Shown in pieces: positions 32,905 to 41,228 of a DNA stretch of 64,000 nt. The notes beneath the pieces were generated by a model. The model was not told where the DNA came from and did no database searches. It worked only from the letters and a program-made list of their open reading frames with translations. Position 1 is the first letter of the stretch; each line of letters starts with the position of its first letter. The DNA comes from Streptomyces sp. CB02009 (GTDB lineage: Bacteria; Actinomycetota; Actinomycetes; Streptomycetales; Streptomycetaceae), in contig NZ_LIVV01000007.1 of the NCBI RefSeq assembly GCF_001905825.1, forward strand, positions 310,001 to 374,000, given 5' to 3'. Made by a program: the position numbers and the translations under genes.

Positions 32905-33936
32905 CTACTTGTACAGGGGAGCGGGCGGCCCGGTTATCCCGGGCAGGTCCTTCTCCAGCCAGTTCTTGTACGCCTGCTGCCAGGGGCCCTGGCGGTAGCC
33001 CACGAGGACCTGGTTGACCCGGCGGACCAGGTCGTCGTTGCCGAGCTTGGCGGCCACGCCGTAGAACTCGGTGGTGAACGGGGTGCCCTTCAGCTCGACC
33101 GCCGGGTCCTGGGCGGCCTGGCCGGCCGCCAGGGCGTTGTCGGTGACGACGGCGTCGACCTCGCCCATCTGGAGCCTGGCCAGGCAGTCCAGCTGGTTGG
33201 GGACGGTCAGCAGGTCCTTGTCGTCCTTGGTGCCGTCGCCCTCGTCCTTGAAGAGCGCGCCGAAGGACTTCTCCTCCAGGGCCTCGTAGGCCGTGGAGCC
33301 CTCGGCGGTGCAGACCCGCTTGCCCTTCAGCGAGGTGTCGTAGCCGGTGATGCCCGTGGCCAGCTTCGGCGCCAGGACCTGCTGGCCGGCCTGGAAGTAG
33401 GCGGTGGAGAAGGCGACCTGCTGGATCCGCTTGCAGTTGATCGTCATGGTGCGCACGACGAGGTCGACCTTGCCGCTGTCGAGGGCGGCGATCCGCTGGT
33501 TCGTGGGGATCGCCCGGAAGATGACGGCGTCGGGGCTGCCCAGGATGTCCTTGGCGATGGCACGTGCCAGGTCGATGTCGAAGCCTTCGAGCGCGCGGGT
33601 CTCCGGGTTGCGGTAGCCCCAGCGGTAGCTGGACTGGTCGACGCCGACGACGAGCTTCCCGCGCTGCTTGATCGCCTCGATCGAGGGTCCGTCCGCCGTC
33701 GAGGGGGTGAGGGAGGCCCAGGGCTTGTCGCAGGTGTCCGCCTTGACCTGGACCCCGGTGCCGACGCCGGGTCCCGGGCCGCCGGGCGCGGCCGCCGCGT
33801 CGCCGCCCTCGTGGGTCAGTGGGAGCAGGGTGAGCGAGGCGGTGAGCCCGCAGGCCACGGCCATCGCGGCCACCCCGCCCCAGCCCCGGAAGCGCTGCGC
33901 CGTCCGCCGCACCAGCGGGTACGTGCCCTTCGGCAT
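32905..33936 (-). CDS. glnH: GlnH-like amino-acid binding protein
   Basis: A 343-residue extracytoplasmic solute-binding protein (family 3, glutamate/glutamine type). After an N-terminal hydrophobic segment (VAAMAVACGLTASLTLLPL; the lipobox is weak, so it may be a membrane anchor), the two-lobe domain runs from VVGVDQSSYRWGYRN, GFDIDLARAIAKDI and DLVVRTMTINCKR to VCTAEGSTAYEAL. In mycobacteria GlnH binds aspartate/glutamate and signals through the membrane protein GlnX to PknG. No ABC permease or ATPase for it is present here, which supports a sensing rather than a transport role. It starts 11 nt after the GlnX-like gene. Confidence 0.88.
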   Translation of the reverse strand: MPKGTYPLVRRTAQRFRGWGGVAAMAVACGLTASLTLLPLTHEGGDAAAAPGGPGPGVGTGVQVKADTCDKPWASLTPSTADGPSIEAIKQRGKLVVGVDQSSYRWGYRNPETRALEGFDIDLARAIAKDILGSPDAVIFRAIPTNQRIAALDSGKVDLVVRTMTINCKRIQQVAFSTAYFQAGQQVLAPKLATGITGYDTSLKGKRVCTAEGSTAYEALEEKSFGALFKDEGDGTKDDKDLLTVPNQLDCLARLQMGEVDAVVTDNALAAGQAAQDPAVELKGTPFTTEFYGVAAKLGNDDLVRRVNQVLVGYRQGPWQQAYKNWLEKDLPGITGPPAPLYK

Positions 33937-33947
33937 CCCGCCCCCTC

Positions 33948-35375
33948 TCACCGGTACTCCGACAGTCTGCGGTTGATGCCGAGCACGGCGCCCGCCGCGC
34001 CCAGGATCCCGAGGGCCAGCGCGCCGAGCGGCAGGGCCGTCAGCGCGTCCCTGGCGTCCCCGGCGGAGCGGGTGAACTCGGTCTGCTCGTGCGCCAGGGC
34101 GCGGTCCAGGGCGGCGTCGACCTGGTCGAAGGTCTGGCCCGTCGATTCCCCGGAGCCGACGATCCGGCCGAGGGCGCCCTCGAAGTCGCCCGCCTCGTCC
34201 TTGGCGCGGGCGTCCTTGTGGCGCTGCTTCCACTCCGCCGTGCGCGAGGCGGCCTCGTCGACGGGGCCGCGGCCCGCGTCGTCGTCGGCCAGCTCCCGCG
34301 CCACGGCGAGCGCGTCCGTCAGGGTGCCCGAGCTCGACGTGTACTCGGCCTCGTACTTGTCGTTCTTGCCGTCCTCGGTGAGGACGGCGCCGCGGGCGAC
34401 CAGGGTCAGGAGTTCGTTGGCGCGGGCCGTGAGCGAGCCGATCCGGGCCGTGTTGAGCGACTGGAGGGACTCCTGCCCGTGCTCCCGCGCGTCGTCGAGG
34501 CCGCTGCGGGCGACGGTGTGCGCGGCGAGCAGCCAGAGCAGCACGGTCAGCGTGGCGGCGGTGGCGGCGAGCAGCCCGTGGTTGAAGACCCGGTTCGTCC
34601 GCGCGTAGGTGCGGCGCTGGGCCCAGGCCAGGGCGGCGAGGGTGAGCAGTCCCAGGCCGAGGGCGAGGAGCGGCCAGGCGCGGGCCGACTCGTCGTCCTC
34701 GTGGAGCCGCACGGTCTCGGCCTCGTACAGCCGCTCGGCGGCGGGCAGCAGGGTGCTGGTCATCTGCTGGTTGGCGTACCGCAGATAGGCCCCGCCCAGC
34801 GGGAGTCCCTGCCGGTTGGCGGCGCGGGCGCGCTCGATCAGGCCCGTGTAGCGCGGGAGCTGTTCGTTGAGGGTGGCGATCTCGCGGGCCGACTCGCCCG
34901 AACCGTCCGTGCCGGCCGCGGCCTTGACGAGCAGTCGGGCCGCGGTGGCGATGTCCCGGTCGTACCGCGCGCGGGACTCCGCGGGCTCCAGGGTGCCCGC
35001 GAGGAAGCCGCCGGCGGCGGTGGTGTCCGCGTCGGCGAGGGACCGGTAGATCGCGGCGGCGTCCGCGGACAGCGGCTGGCTGCGGCTCACGACGTCGTCG
35101 GCGGCGGTCGTCCGGTCGTCGACCTGGAAGGCGGTGACGGCTCCGAACGCGACGACGAGCAGCGCGAGAACGGCCCCGAGGATCTGGAGCCGGCCGGGCT
35201 CGGTCGTCGCGGCGACCCGCAGCCGCTCCCGTCCCACGGCCCAGGCGCCGCGCCCCGCGGGCGGGGCGGAGCCCGGCGCGGGCGACGGCTGCGCGGGTAC
35301 GCCGGCCGGGCGCGCGGGCGCCTGCGCCGTGCTCCGCGCCGCCGGGGCGGCGGGTGCGTTCGGCGGGTGTGTCAC
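33948..35375 (-). CDS. glnX: GlnX-like four-helix membrane sensor
   Basis: A 475-residue membrane protein and first gene of the operon. A Pro/Ala-rich N-terminus of about 55 residues is followed by TM1 (ILGAVLALLVVAFGAVTAF), an extracellular helical domain of about 150 residues, TM2 (LLALGLGLLTLAALAWAQR), TM3 (LLAATAATLTVLLWLLAAHTV), a second extracellular helical domain with charged residues, and TM4 (LGALALGILGAAGAVLGI). This is the layout of GlnX, the membrane partner of GlnH and PknG. The duplicated helical sensor domains are likely to contact GlnH. GTG 35375 is chosen for its strong GGGGGAGGT site; longer frames have none. Confidence 0.82.
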   Translation of the reverse strand: MTHPPNAPAAPAARSTAQAPARPAGVPAQPSPAPGSAPPAGRGAWAVGRERLRVAATTEPGRLQILGAVLALLVVAFGAVTAFQVDDRTTAADDVVSRSQPLSADAAAIYRSLADADTTAAGGFLAGTLEPAESRARYDRDIATAARLLVKAAAGTDGSGESAREIATLNEQLPRYTGLIERARAANRQGLPLGGAYLRYANQQMTSTLLPAAERLYEAETVRLHEDDESARAWPLLALGLGLLTLAALAWAQRRTYARTNRVFNHGLLAATAATLTVLLWLLAAHTVARSGLDDAREHGQESLQSLNTARIGSLTARANELLTLVARGAVLTEDGKNDKYEAEYTSSSGTLTDALAVARELADDDAGRGPVDEAASRTAEWKQRHKDARAKDEAGDFEGALGRIVGSGESTGQTFDQVDAALDRALAHEQTEFTRSAGDARDALTALPLGALALGILGAAGAVLGINRRLSEYR

Positions 35376-35626
35376 GTGACCTCCCCCTGGGTCGCCGACT
35401 TCGGCCGGTCCGGCCTGCAGTATGGCCGCAGGGGGCCGTCCGCACACCGGGATTGACTGGATCTTGTTCTTATCGTGCCGTATGCCCCCGGCACATCCGC
35501 GGGCGAACCCCCTCATGCCGAGGGGCGAGCCCCTCGACATCGAGGGGCGAATCCCCTCACTCTGAATACGTCACGAGGCCGTGATCGGTTCCGTACCGGC
35601 CCTCGCTCGAACAGGTGAACATGCCT

Positions 35627-35661
35627 GCGGGGCGTCTCCTCCGGCAGAGGAGACGCCCCGC
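35627..35661 (-). terminator. Terminator after the csn operon
   Basis: GCGGGGCGTCTCCT / AGGAGACGCCCCGC, a perfect 14-bp stem with a 7-nt loop, 22 nt beyond the kinase stop. It separates the csn operon from the glnX promoter region (35376-35626), where no clear gene or box is seen. Confidence 0.85.
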
Positions 35662-35682
35662 GACCACACCCCCGCAGGTCCT

Positions 35683-36666
35683 TCAGGCCCCGTAGTGCTC
35701 CCGCAGCCGGGCCGCCGCCTCCGGGCCCGCCGCCACCTCGTCCAGGGCGAGCAGCCCCGCCCCGAGGACCGGCGGCGCCGTCACGAAGCCGATGACGGCC
35801 TTCGGCGCCCGCTCGGCGAGGAGTTCACGGATCCTCTCCTCCAGCTGCGGATGCCGCGCGGCGAGCACGCTGCCGCCCAGCATCACCGGCGCCTCCTCCG
35901 CCAGGAGTCCGAGCCGCCCGAGCGCGACCGCCGACAGCGCGACGACCTCCTCGGCGAGCCGGTGCACCAGCGACAGCGCGACCGGGTCGCCGTCCGCGCT
36001 CACCCGGAACAGGACCGGCGTCAGCTCGTGCCGCCGCTCGAAGGGCACAAGTCCCAGGTGCAGCGCCTCGATCAGCGCGTACATCGACTCCAGACCGAAG
36101 TGCGCCGGCAGCGCCCGCGCCAGCTCGGACGGCTCGCCGCGACCGTCCTCGGCGCGCGCCGCGAACCAGAGCGCCTCCTCGGCCATGCCGCTGCCGCCGC
36201 CCCAGTCCCCGGAGATCTTGCCGATCGCGGGGAAGCGCGCGGTCCGGCCGTCCGGGGTCATACCGACGCAGTTGATGCCCGCCCCGCACACCACCGCGAC
36301 GCCGCGCGGCTCGTCGAGCCCGGCCCGCAGGATCGCGAAGGTGTCGTTGTGCACCCGCGCCGACCGGCTCCAGCCCCTGCGGAGGAGTTCTGCCTGGAGC
36401 GCGGTCTCCTCGACGGGCAGGTCGGCGTTGGCGAGACAGGCCGCGACATGGGCGAACGTCGGGGGGAGACCGGCGCCGCCGGCCTCCGCCCAGGCCCGCC
36501 CGACGATCTCCGCCAGGGTGTCGACGGCCGTCTCCACCCCCACCACCGGCGGCTGGAACCCGCCGCCGCGCGCCGCGCCGAGGACGGTGCCGTCCTGGGC
36601 GAGGACCGCGACGTCGGTCTTGCTGTTCCCCGCGTCGATCGCGAGGAGCACGCCGTTCAGGTTCAC
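35683..36666 (-). CDS. csnK: CsnK, aminosugar kinase (BadF/BadG/BcrA/BcrD family)
   Basis: A 327-residue ATPase-fold sugar kinase. Phosphate 1 motif is AIDAGNSKTDVAV; the sugar and linker parts include VHNDTFAILRAG, VVCGAGINCVG and ISGDWGGGSG. These resemble N-acetylglucosamine or glucosamine kinases. In S. coelicolor and S. lividans csnK is the last gene of csnR-csnEFGHK, which takes up and degrades chitosan oligosaccharides; the kinase would phosphorylate glucosamine or GlcNAc released inside the cell. GTG 36666 overlaps the csnH stop (GTGA) and is followed by the conserved N-terminus. Confidence 0.88.
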   Translation of the reverse strand: MNLNGVLLAIDAGNSKTDVAVLAQDGTVLGAARGGGFQPPVVGVETAVDTLAEIVGRAWAEAGGAGLPPTFAHVAACLANADLPVEETALQAELLRRGWSRSARVHNDTFAILRAGLDEPRGVAVVCGAGINCVGMTPDGRTARFPAIGKISGDWGGGSGMAEEALWFAARAEDGRGEPSELARALPAHFGLESMYALIEALHLGLVPFERRHELTPVLFRVSADGDPVALSLVHRLAEEVVALSAVALGRLGLLAEEAPVMLGGSVLAARHPQLEERIRELLAERAPKAVIGFVTAPPVLGAGLLALDEVAAGPEAAARLREHYGA

Positions 36667-37928
36667 GCCCACGCGAGGTGCTCCCGGTTGTGCGCGATCA
36701 GCCGGTCGGTGAGCCCGTCGGCGTACGCGTACTGGCCCACCAGCGGGTGCGCGAGCAGGGCCTTGAAGACCCGGTCGCGGCCACCGCGCAGCGCCGCTTC
36801 GAGCGCCAGGTCCTCGTAGGCCGTGACGTTCGCGACGAGACCGGCGTACAGCGGGTCCACCGGCGCGGCCGGCAGCGGCGCGGGGCCGTGGGTGCCGACC
36901 GCGGCCTGCGTCTCGATGACGGCGTCGTCCGGCAGGAACGGCAGCGTGCCGTTGTTGTACGTGTTGACCACCTGGTACGGCGAACCCCCGCCGCCGAGCA
37001 GGGCGGCCGCCAGGTCCACGGCCGCCTCCGAGTAGAAGGCGCCGCCGCGCTTGGCGAGCAGGGCCGGCTTCTCGTCGAGCGCCGGGTCCCCGTACATCTC
37101 CAGGAGTTCCTTCTCCATCGCGGCGACCTCGGCGGCCCGCGAGGGCTTGGTGCCGAGCTCCCGGACGACCTCGTCGTGCGCGTAGAAGTAGCGCAGGTAG
37201 TACGAGGGGACGACGCCGAGCCGGTCCAGGACCGGGCGCGGCAGGCGCAGGTCGTCGGCGATCGCGTCGCCGTGCTCGGCGAGCAGCCGGGGCAGCACGT
37301 TCTCGCCCTTGGGGCCCCCGATGCGTACGGCGCGCTCCCAGGTCAGGTGGTTGAGCCCGACGTGGTCCAGGTGGACCTCGGACGGGGCGACGCCGAGGAG
37401 TCCGGCGAACTTCCGCTGGAAGCCGATCGCCACGTTGCACAGGCCGACGGCCTTGTGGCCGGCCTGGAGCAGCGCGCGCGTGACGATGCCGACCGGGTTG
37501 GTGAAGTCGATGATCCAGGCGTCCGGGTTGGCGCGCCGGACCCGCTCCGCGATGTCCAGGACGACCGGGACCGTGCGCAGCGCCTTGGCGAGACCGCCGG
37601 CTCCGGTGGTCTCCTGGCCGACGCAGCCGCACTCCAGGGGCCAGGTCTCGTCCTGTTCGCGGGCGGCCTGTCCGCCGATCCGCAGCTGGAGCAGGACGGC
37701 GTCGGCGCCGTCGACGCCGGCGTCGAGGTCGGAGGTGGTGGTGATCTTCCCTTCGTGGTCCTGCTTGGCGAAGATCCGCCGGGCGAGACCGCCGACCAGG
37801 TCGAGCCGGTCCGCGGCCGGGTCGACGAGGACGAGCTCGGTGATGGGCAGGGTGTCGCGCAGCCGCGCGAAGCCGTCGATCAGTTCGGGGGTGTAGGTGG
37901 AACCGCCCCCCACGACAGTGAGCTTCAT
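36663..37928 (-). CDS. csnH: CsnH, GH4 family 6-phospho-beta-glucosidase
   Basis: A 421-residue GH4 glycosidase. The NAD-binding start is VVGGGSTYTPELIDGF; the metal ligands are the Cys in GLCNVAIGF and His in DHVGLNHLTW. GH4 enzymes split beta-glycosides by an oxidation-elimination mechanism that needs NAD+ and Mn2+. Within the csn operon it would hydrolyse imported glucosamine oligosaccharides. It sits 7 nt downstream of the permease gene and overlaps the kinase by 4 nt. Confidence 0.9.
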   Translation of the reverse strand: MKLTVVGGGSTYTPELIDGFARLRDTLPITELVLVDPAADRLDLVGGLARRIFAKQDHEGKITTTSDLDAGVDGADAVLLQLRIGGQAAREQDETWPLECGCVGQETTGAGGLAKALRTVPVVLDIAERVRRANPDAWIIDFTNPVGIVTRALLQAGHKAVGLCNVAIGFQRKFAGLLGVAPSEVHLDHVGLNHLTWERAVRIGGPKGENVLPRLLAEHGDAIADDLRLPRPVLDRLGVVPSYYLRYFYAHDEVVRELGTKPSRAAEVAAMEKELLEMYGDPALDEKPALLAKRGGAFYSEAAVDLAAALLGGGGSPYQVVNTYNNGTLPFLPDDAVIETQAAVGTHGPAPLPAAPVDPLYAGLVANVTAYEDLALEAALRGGRDRVFKALLAHPLVGQYAYADGLTDRLIAHNREHLAWA

Positions 37929-37935
37929 GTGTGAG

Positions 37936-38832
37936 TCAGCCCTTCACTCCGGTCAGTGTGACTCCCTCGACGAACGCCTTCTGGGCGAAGAAGAAGACGA
38001 GGATCACAGGGGCCATGACCAGTACGGTCGCGGCCATGGTCAGATTCCAGTCGGTGTGGTGCGCGCCCTTGAAGGACTCCAGGCCGTAACTCAGCGTGTA
38101 GGCCGCCGGGTTCTCGGAGGTGTAGATCTGGGGTCCGAAGTAGTCGTTCCAGCAGTAGAAGAACTGGAACAGGGCCACGGCGGCGATGCCGGGCTTGGCC
38201 ATCGGGAGCACGACCTTGAGCAGGGTGCGCAGTTCGCCGCAGCCGTCGATCCTGGCGGCCTCGATGTACTCGTTCGGGATCGTCAGCAGGAACTGCCGGA
38301 GCAGGAAGATCGCGAAGGCGTCGCCGAAGGCCATCGGGACGATCAGCGGCCAGAGCGTTCCGGAGAGGTCCAGCTGCTTGGCCCAGAACAGGTACATCGG
38401 GATGATGACCACCTGCGGCGGCAGCATCATCATCGAGATGACGAGCAGCAGCGACAGGTGCCGGCCGCGGAAGCGGAACTTGGCGAGCGCGTACGCCACC
38501 GGGACCGAGGACACCACCACGAGCGCGGTGCCGAGTCCGGCGTACAGCAGGGAGTTCTTCCACCAGCCCAGGAAGCCCGGGGTCTCGAAGACCCGGACGT
38601 AGTTGTCCCAGTGCCAGGTGTTCGGCGTGAGGTCGCGGGTGAGGGCCTGCTGGTCGCTCATCACGGACGTCAGGAAGACGAAGACGAACGGCAGGACGAA
38701 GAACAGGGCCGCGGCTATCCCGAGGGAGTGCACGGCGATCCAGTGCAGCAGCGCCTTGCGGCGGGCCGTCTTCTCGGCCGCTCCGGCGGACTCCCGGCGG
38801 ACGGGCCGGTCGAGGGTGGATGTGGAGGTCAT
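37936..38832 (-). CDS. csnG: CsnG, sugar ABC permease (MalG type)
   Basis: A 298-residue inner-membrane permease. Six hydrophobic helices are visible (LGIAAALFFVLPFVFVFLTS, SLLYAGLGTALVVVSSVPVAY, LSLLLVISMMMLPPQVVIIP, and on), with the EAA loop EYIEAARIDGCGELRTLLKV in the standard cytosolic position. It pairs with CsnF in a CUT1-type importer; no ATPase is encoded here, so the shared MsiK ATPase would energise it as is known for other Streptomyces sugar importers. Confidence 0.92.
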   Translation of the reverse strand: MTSTSTLDRPVRRESAGAAEKTARRKALLHWIAVHSLGIAAALFFVLPFVFVFLTSVMSDQQALTRDLTPNTWHWDNYVRVFETPGFLGWWKNSLLYAGLGTALVVVSSVPVAYALAKFRFRGRHLSLLLVISMMMLPPQVVIIPMYLFWAKQLDLSGTLWPLIVPMAFGDAFAIFLLRQFLLTIPNEYIEAARIDGCGELRTLLKVVLPMAKPGIAAVALFQFFYCWNDYFGPQIYTSENPAAYTLSYGLESFKGAHHTDWNLTMAATVLVMAPVILVFFFAQKAFVEGVTLTGVKG

Positions 38833-38835
38833 GGA

Positions 38836-39795
38836 TCAGTCACCCGAGCCGATCAGGCCGCCCCGCCGGCGCATGAGCAGCGCCGTGAAGGCCATGGAGA
38901 GGGCGAACAGGACGAGGGCCACGACGCTGGCCGCGCCGTAGTCGAAGCGGCCGAAGCCGAGGTCGTAGACCAGCTGCGGCAGCGTGAGCGTCGAATCGTC
39001 GGGGTAGCCCGGTTCGAAGGTCTGGCCGGAGCCGCCCATCACGCCCGAGGCGACCTTCGCCGCCACGATCGGCTGGGTGTAGTACTGCATCGCGCCGATG
39101 ATCCCGGTGACCACCGCGAAGAGGATGATCGGCGAGATGTTCGGCAGGGTGACGTAGCGGAAGCGCTGCCAGGGCGAGGCCCCGTCCAGCTCGGCCGCCT
39201 CGTACTGCTCCTTCGGTACGTCGAGCAGCGCGGCCATGAAGATGACCATGAGGTCCCCGACGCCCCAGACGGCGAGGACGGTGAGGGCCGGCTTGGCCCA
39301 CGCGGTGTCGTTGAACCAGGAGGGCGCGGGGATCCCGACGGCCTCCAGGAGCGAGTTGACCGGCCCCGTGCCCGGGTTGAGCAGGAACACGAAGGCGAGG
39401 GTCGCGGCCACCGGCGGGGCCAGGTACGGCAGGTAGAACAGGGTGCGGAAGATTCCCGCGCCGGTCTTGATCCTGGTGACGAGCAGGCCGATGCCGAGGC
39501 CGAACGCGACCCGGCAGGTGACCATGACGACCGCGAGCCAGAGGGTGTTCTGCATCGCGGGCCAGAACTTCGGCAGGTCGGAGAAGACGTAGTCCCAGTT
39601 CTCCAGGCCCCGCCAGGTCGGCGGGTTGAGCCCGTCGTACTTCATGAAGGAGAAGTAGACGGTCGAGACGAGCGGGTACGCGAAGAAGACGCTGAAGCCG
39701 ATCAGCCAGGGCGACATGAATGCCGCGGTGCGAAGCGCGTTGCGCACGCGCTTCGACCGCAGCGCCGCCTGACGCCCGGCGAGGGTGTCGGACAT
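38836..39795 (-). CDS. csnF: CsnF, sugar ABC permease (MalF type)
   Basis: A 319-residue permease of the CUT1 family, beginning with a basic cytosolic N-terminus and helix AAFMSPWLIGFSVFFAYPLV. The EAA loop is EQYEAAELDGASPWQRFRYV. It starts 19 nt after csnE and ends 3 nt before csnG, so the three importer genes are transcribed together. Role: chitosan-oligosaccharide import with CsnE and CsnG. Confidence 0.92.
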   Translation of the reverse strand: MSDTLAGRQAALRSKRVRNALRTAAFMSPWLIGFSVFFAYPLVSTVYFSFMKYDGLNPPTWRGLENWDYVFSDLPKFWPAMQNTLWLAVVMVTCRVAFGLGIGLLVTRIKTGAGIFRTLFYLPYLAPPVAATLAFVFLLNPGTGPVNSLLEAVGIPAPSWFNDTAWAKPALTVLAVWGVGDLMVIFMAALLDVPKEQYEAAELDGASPWQRFRYVTLPNISPIILFAVVTGIIGAMQYYTQPIVAAKVASGVMGGSGQTFEPGYPDDSTLTLPQLVYDLGFGRFDYGAASVVALVLFALSMAFTALLMRRRGGLIGSGD

Positions 39796-39814
39796 GAGAT
39801 ACCGGTCCCGGGTC

Positions 39815-41158
39815 TTACTTCGCCTGGGCGATGTCGCGGTCGATCTGGGCGGCCGTGTCCGCGAGACCCTTCTTCAGGTCCGGGACCTGGCCCTTCTCGT
39901 ACTTCTGGGCGAAGTCCTGGAAGGTGTCCTGGTACGTGGAGCCGTTCACCGCGCCGTCGGAGGTGGTGGACTGCGGGTGCTGGGCGATGTCCAGGAAGGT
40001 CTTGAAACGCGCGTCGAACTTCAGGTTCGGCGACTTCAGCGCCTCCAGGGTGGAGGGGACGTTGCCGATGTCGTTGGCGAAGTTCACCACGGCCTCGGTG
40101 TCCATCGTCATGTACTTGACGAGCTCCCAGGCCGCGTTCTGCTTCTTGCTCTGCGGCGCGATGCCGATGATGGTGCCGGAGAGGTAGCCCTTGCCGTACT
40201 CGGCGAGCTCGTCGTCGGCGACGGGCAGCGGCGCGACACCGACGTCGATCTTCACCCCGGCGTCCTTGATGAAGTTGAGCCGCCACTCGCCGTCCAGCTG
40301 CATGGCGACCTGGCCGGTGTGGAAGGGGTGCTTGGCGCCCCACTCGTCACCGAAGGTGGTGCGGTACCGGTCCAGCTTCGCGAACCCGCCCAGGCCGTCG
40401 ACCAGCGACTTCTGGTAGCTCAGCATCTCGGCGAAGCCGGGGTCCTTGCCGAGGAGCGACTTGCCGCTCTCGTCGAAGTACGCGTGGTCCCACTGCGACA
40501 TGTAGTGGCTCGGGACGGTCTCGTAGCCGAGGTAGTTCGGCATGAAGCCGAGCTGCTCGTAGCCGTCGCCCTTGGCCTTGGTGAGCTTCTTGGCGACCTC
40601 GGCGAACTGGGACCAGGTCTTCGGCGGCGCCTCGGGGTCGAGGCCGGCCTTCCGGAAGGCGTCCTTGTTGTAGTAGAGGCCGTAGGCGTCGGAGAGCAGC
40701 GGCAGGGAGCAGCGCTTGCCCTCGAACTGGGTGTAGTTCTGGAGGACCTTCGAGAACGTCTTGTCGAGGTCGACCTTGTCCTTGTCGAGGAAGGGCTTCA
40801 GGTCCGCGAGGGCGCCGGTGTGGCAGAACTTGCCGACGTTGGACGTGGTGAAGGAGGCGGCCACGTCCGGCCCGTTGGAACCGCCGGCGCGCAGGGCCTG
40901 GCCGAGCTTGGCGTCGTTGATGCCGCCGACGACCTTCACCTTGATGTTCGGGTGGGCCTTCATGAAGCGGTCGATGTTGTTCTGGATCGCCTTGACCTCG
41001 GCGGGCGCCGACCAGCCGTGCCAGAAGGTGATGGTGGTCTCGGCCTTGGGGTCGTCGGAGGCCGCGTTGTTCGCGGAGCCCGTACAGGCCGAGGCGAAGA
41101 GGGCTATCGAGGCGGTGGCGGCGAGCGCTGCGGCTGCTCTGCGCGGGCGTACGGGCAT
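39815..41158 (-). CDS. csnE: CsnE, sugar-binding lipoprotein
   Basis: A 447-residue family 1 solute-binding protein. The signal peptide ends in a lipobox (LFASAC, Cys near residue 24) followed by TGSANN. Typical binding-protein segments are TITFWHGWSAPAEV, MKAHPNIKVKVVGG and LYYNKDAFRKAGLDPE. It captures the oligosaccharide on the outer face of the membrane for CsnF/CsnG. The intergenic 70 bp to csnR contains no second copy of the operator, so expression probably comes from the csnR promoter. Confidence 0.92.
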   Translation of the reverse strand: MPVRPRRAAAALAATASIALFASACTGSANNAASDDPKAETTITFWHGWSAPAEVKAIQNNIDRFMKAHPNIKVKVVGGINDAKLGQALRAGGSNGPDVAASFTTSNVGKFCHTGALADLKPFLDKDKVDLDKTFSKVLQNYTQFEGKRCSLPLLSDAYGLYYNKDAFRKAGLDPEAPPKTWSQFAEVAKKLTKAKGDGYEQLGFMPNYLGYETVPSHYMSQWDHAYFDESGKSLLGKDPGFAEMLSYQKSLVDGLGGFAKLDRYRTTFGDEWGAKHPFHTGQVAMQLDGEWRLNFIKDAGVKIDVGVAPLPVADDELAEYGKGYLSGTIIGIAPQSKKQNAAWELVKYMTMDTEAVVNFANDIGNVPSTLEALKSPNLKFDARFKTFLDIAQHPQSTTSDGAVNGSTYQDTFQDFAQKYEKGQVPDLKKGLADTAAQIDRDIAQAK

Positions 41159-41228
41159 GACGGTGTCTCCCTGTGGCGGGGGCTTACGGGGGAAGGGGAA
41201 CGCGTGGGGCGGTGAGTCGGTCGGTGGG

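Noticed and set aside
35376..35626. N-terminal extension of the GlnX-like protein to 35540
   Set aside because: The extra 55 residues are not protein-like, while GTG 35375 has a strong GGGGGAGGT site at the right distance.
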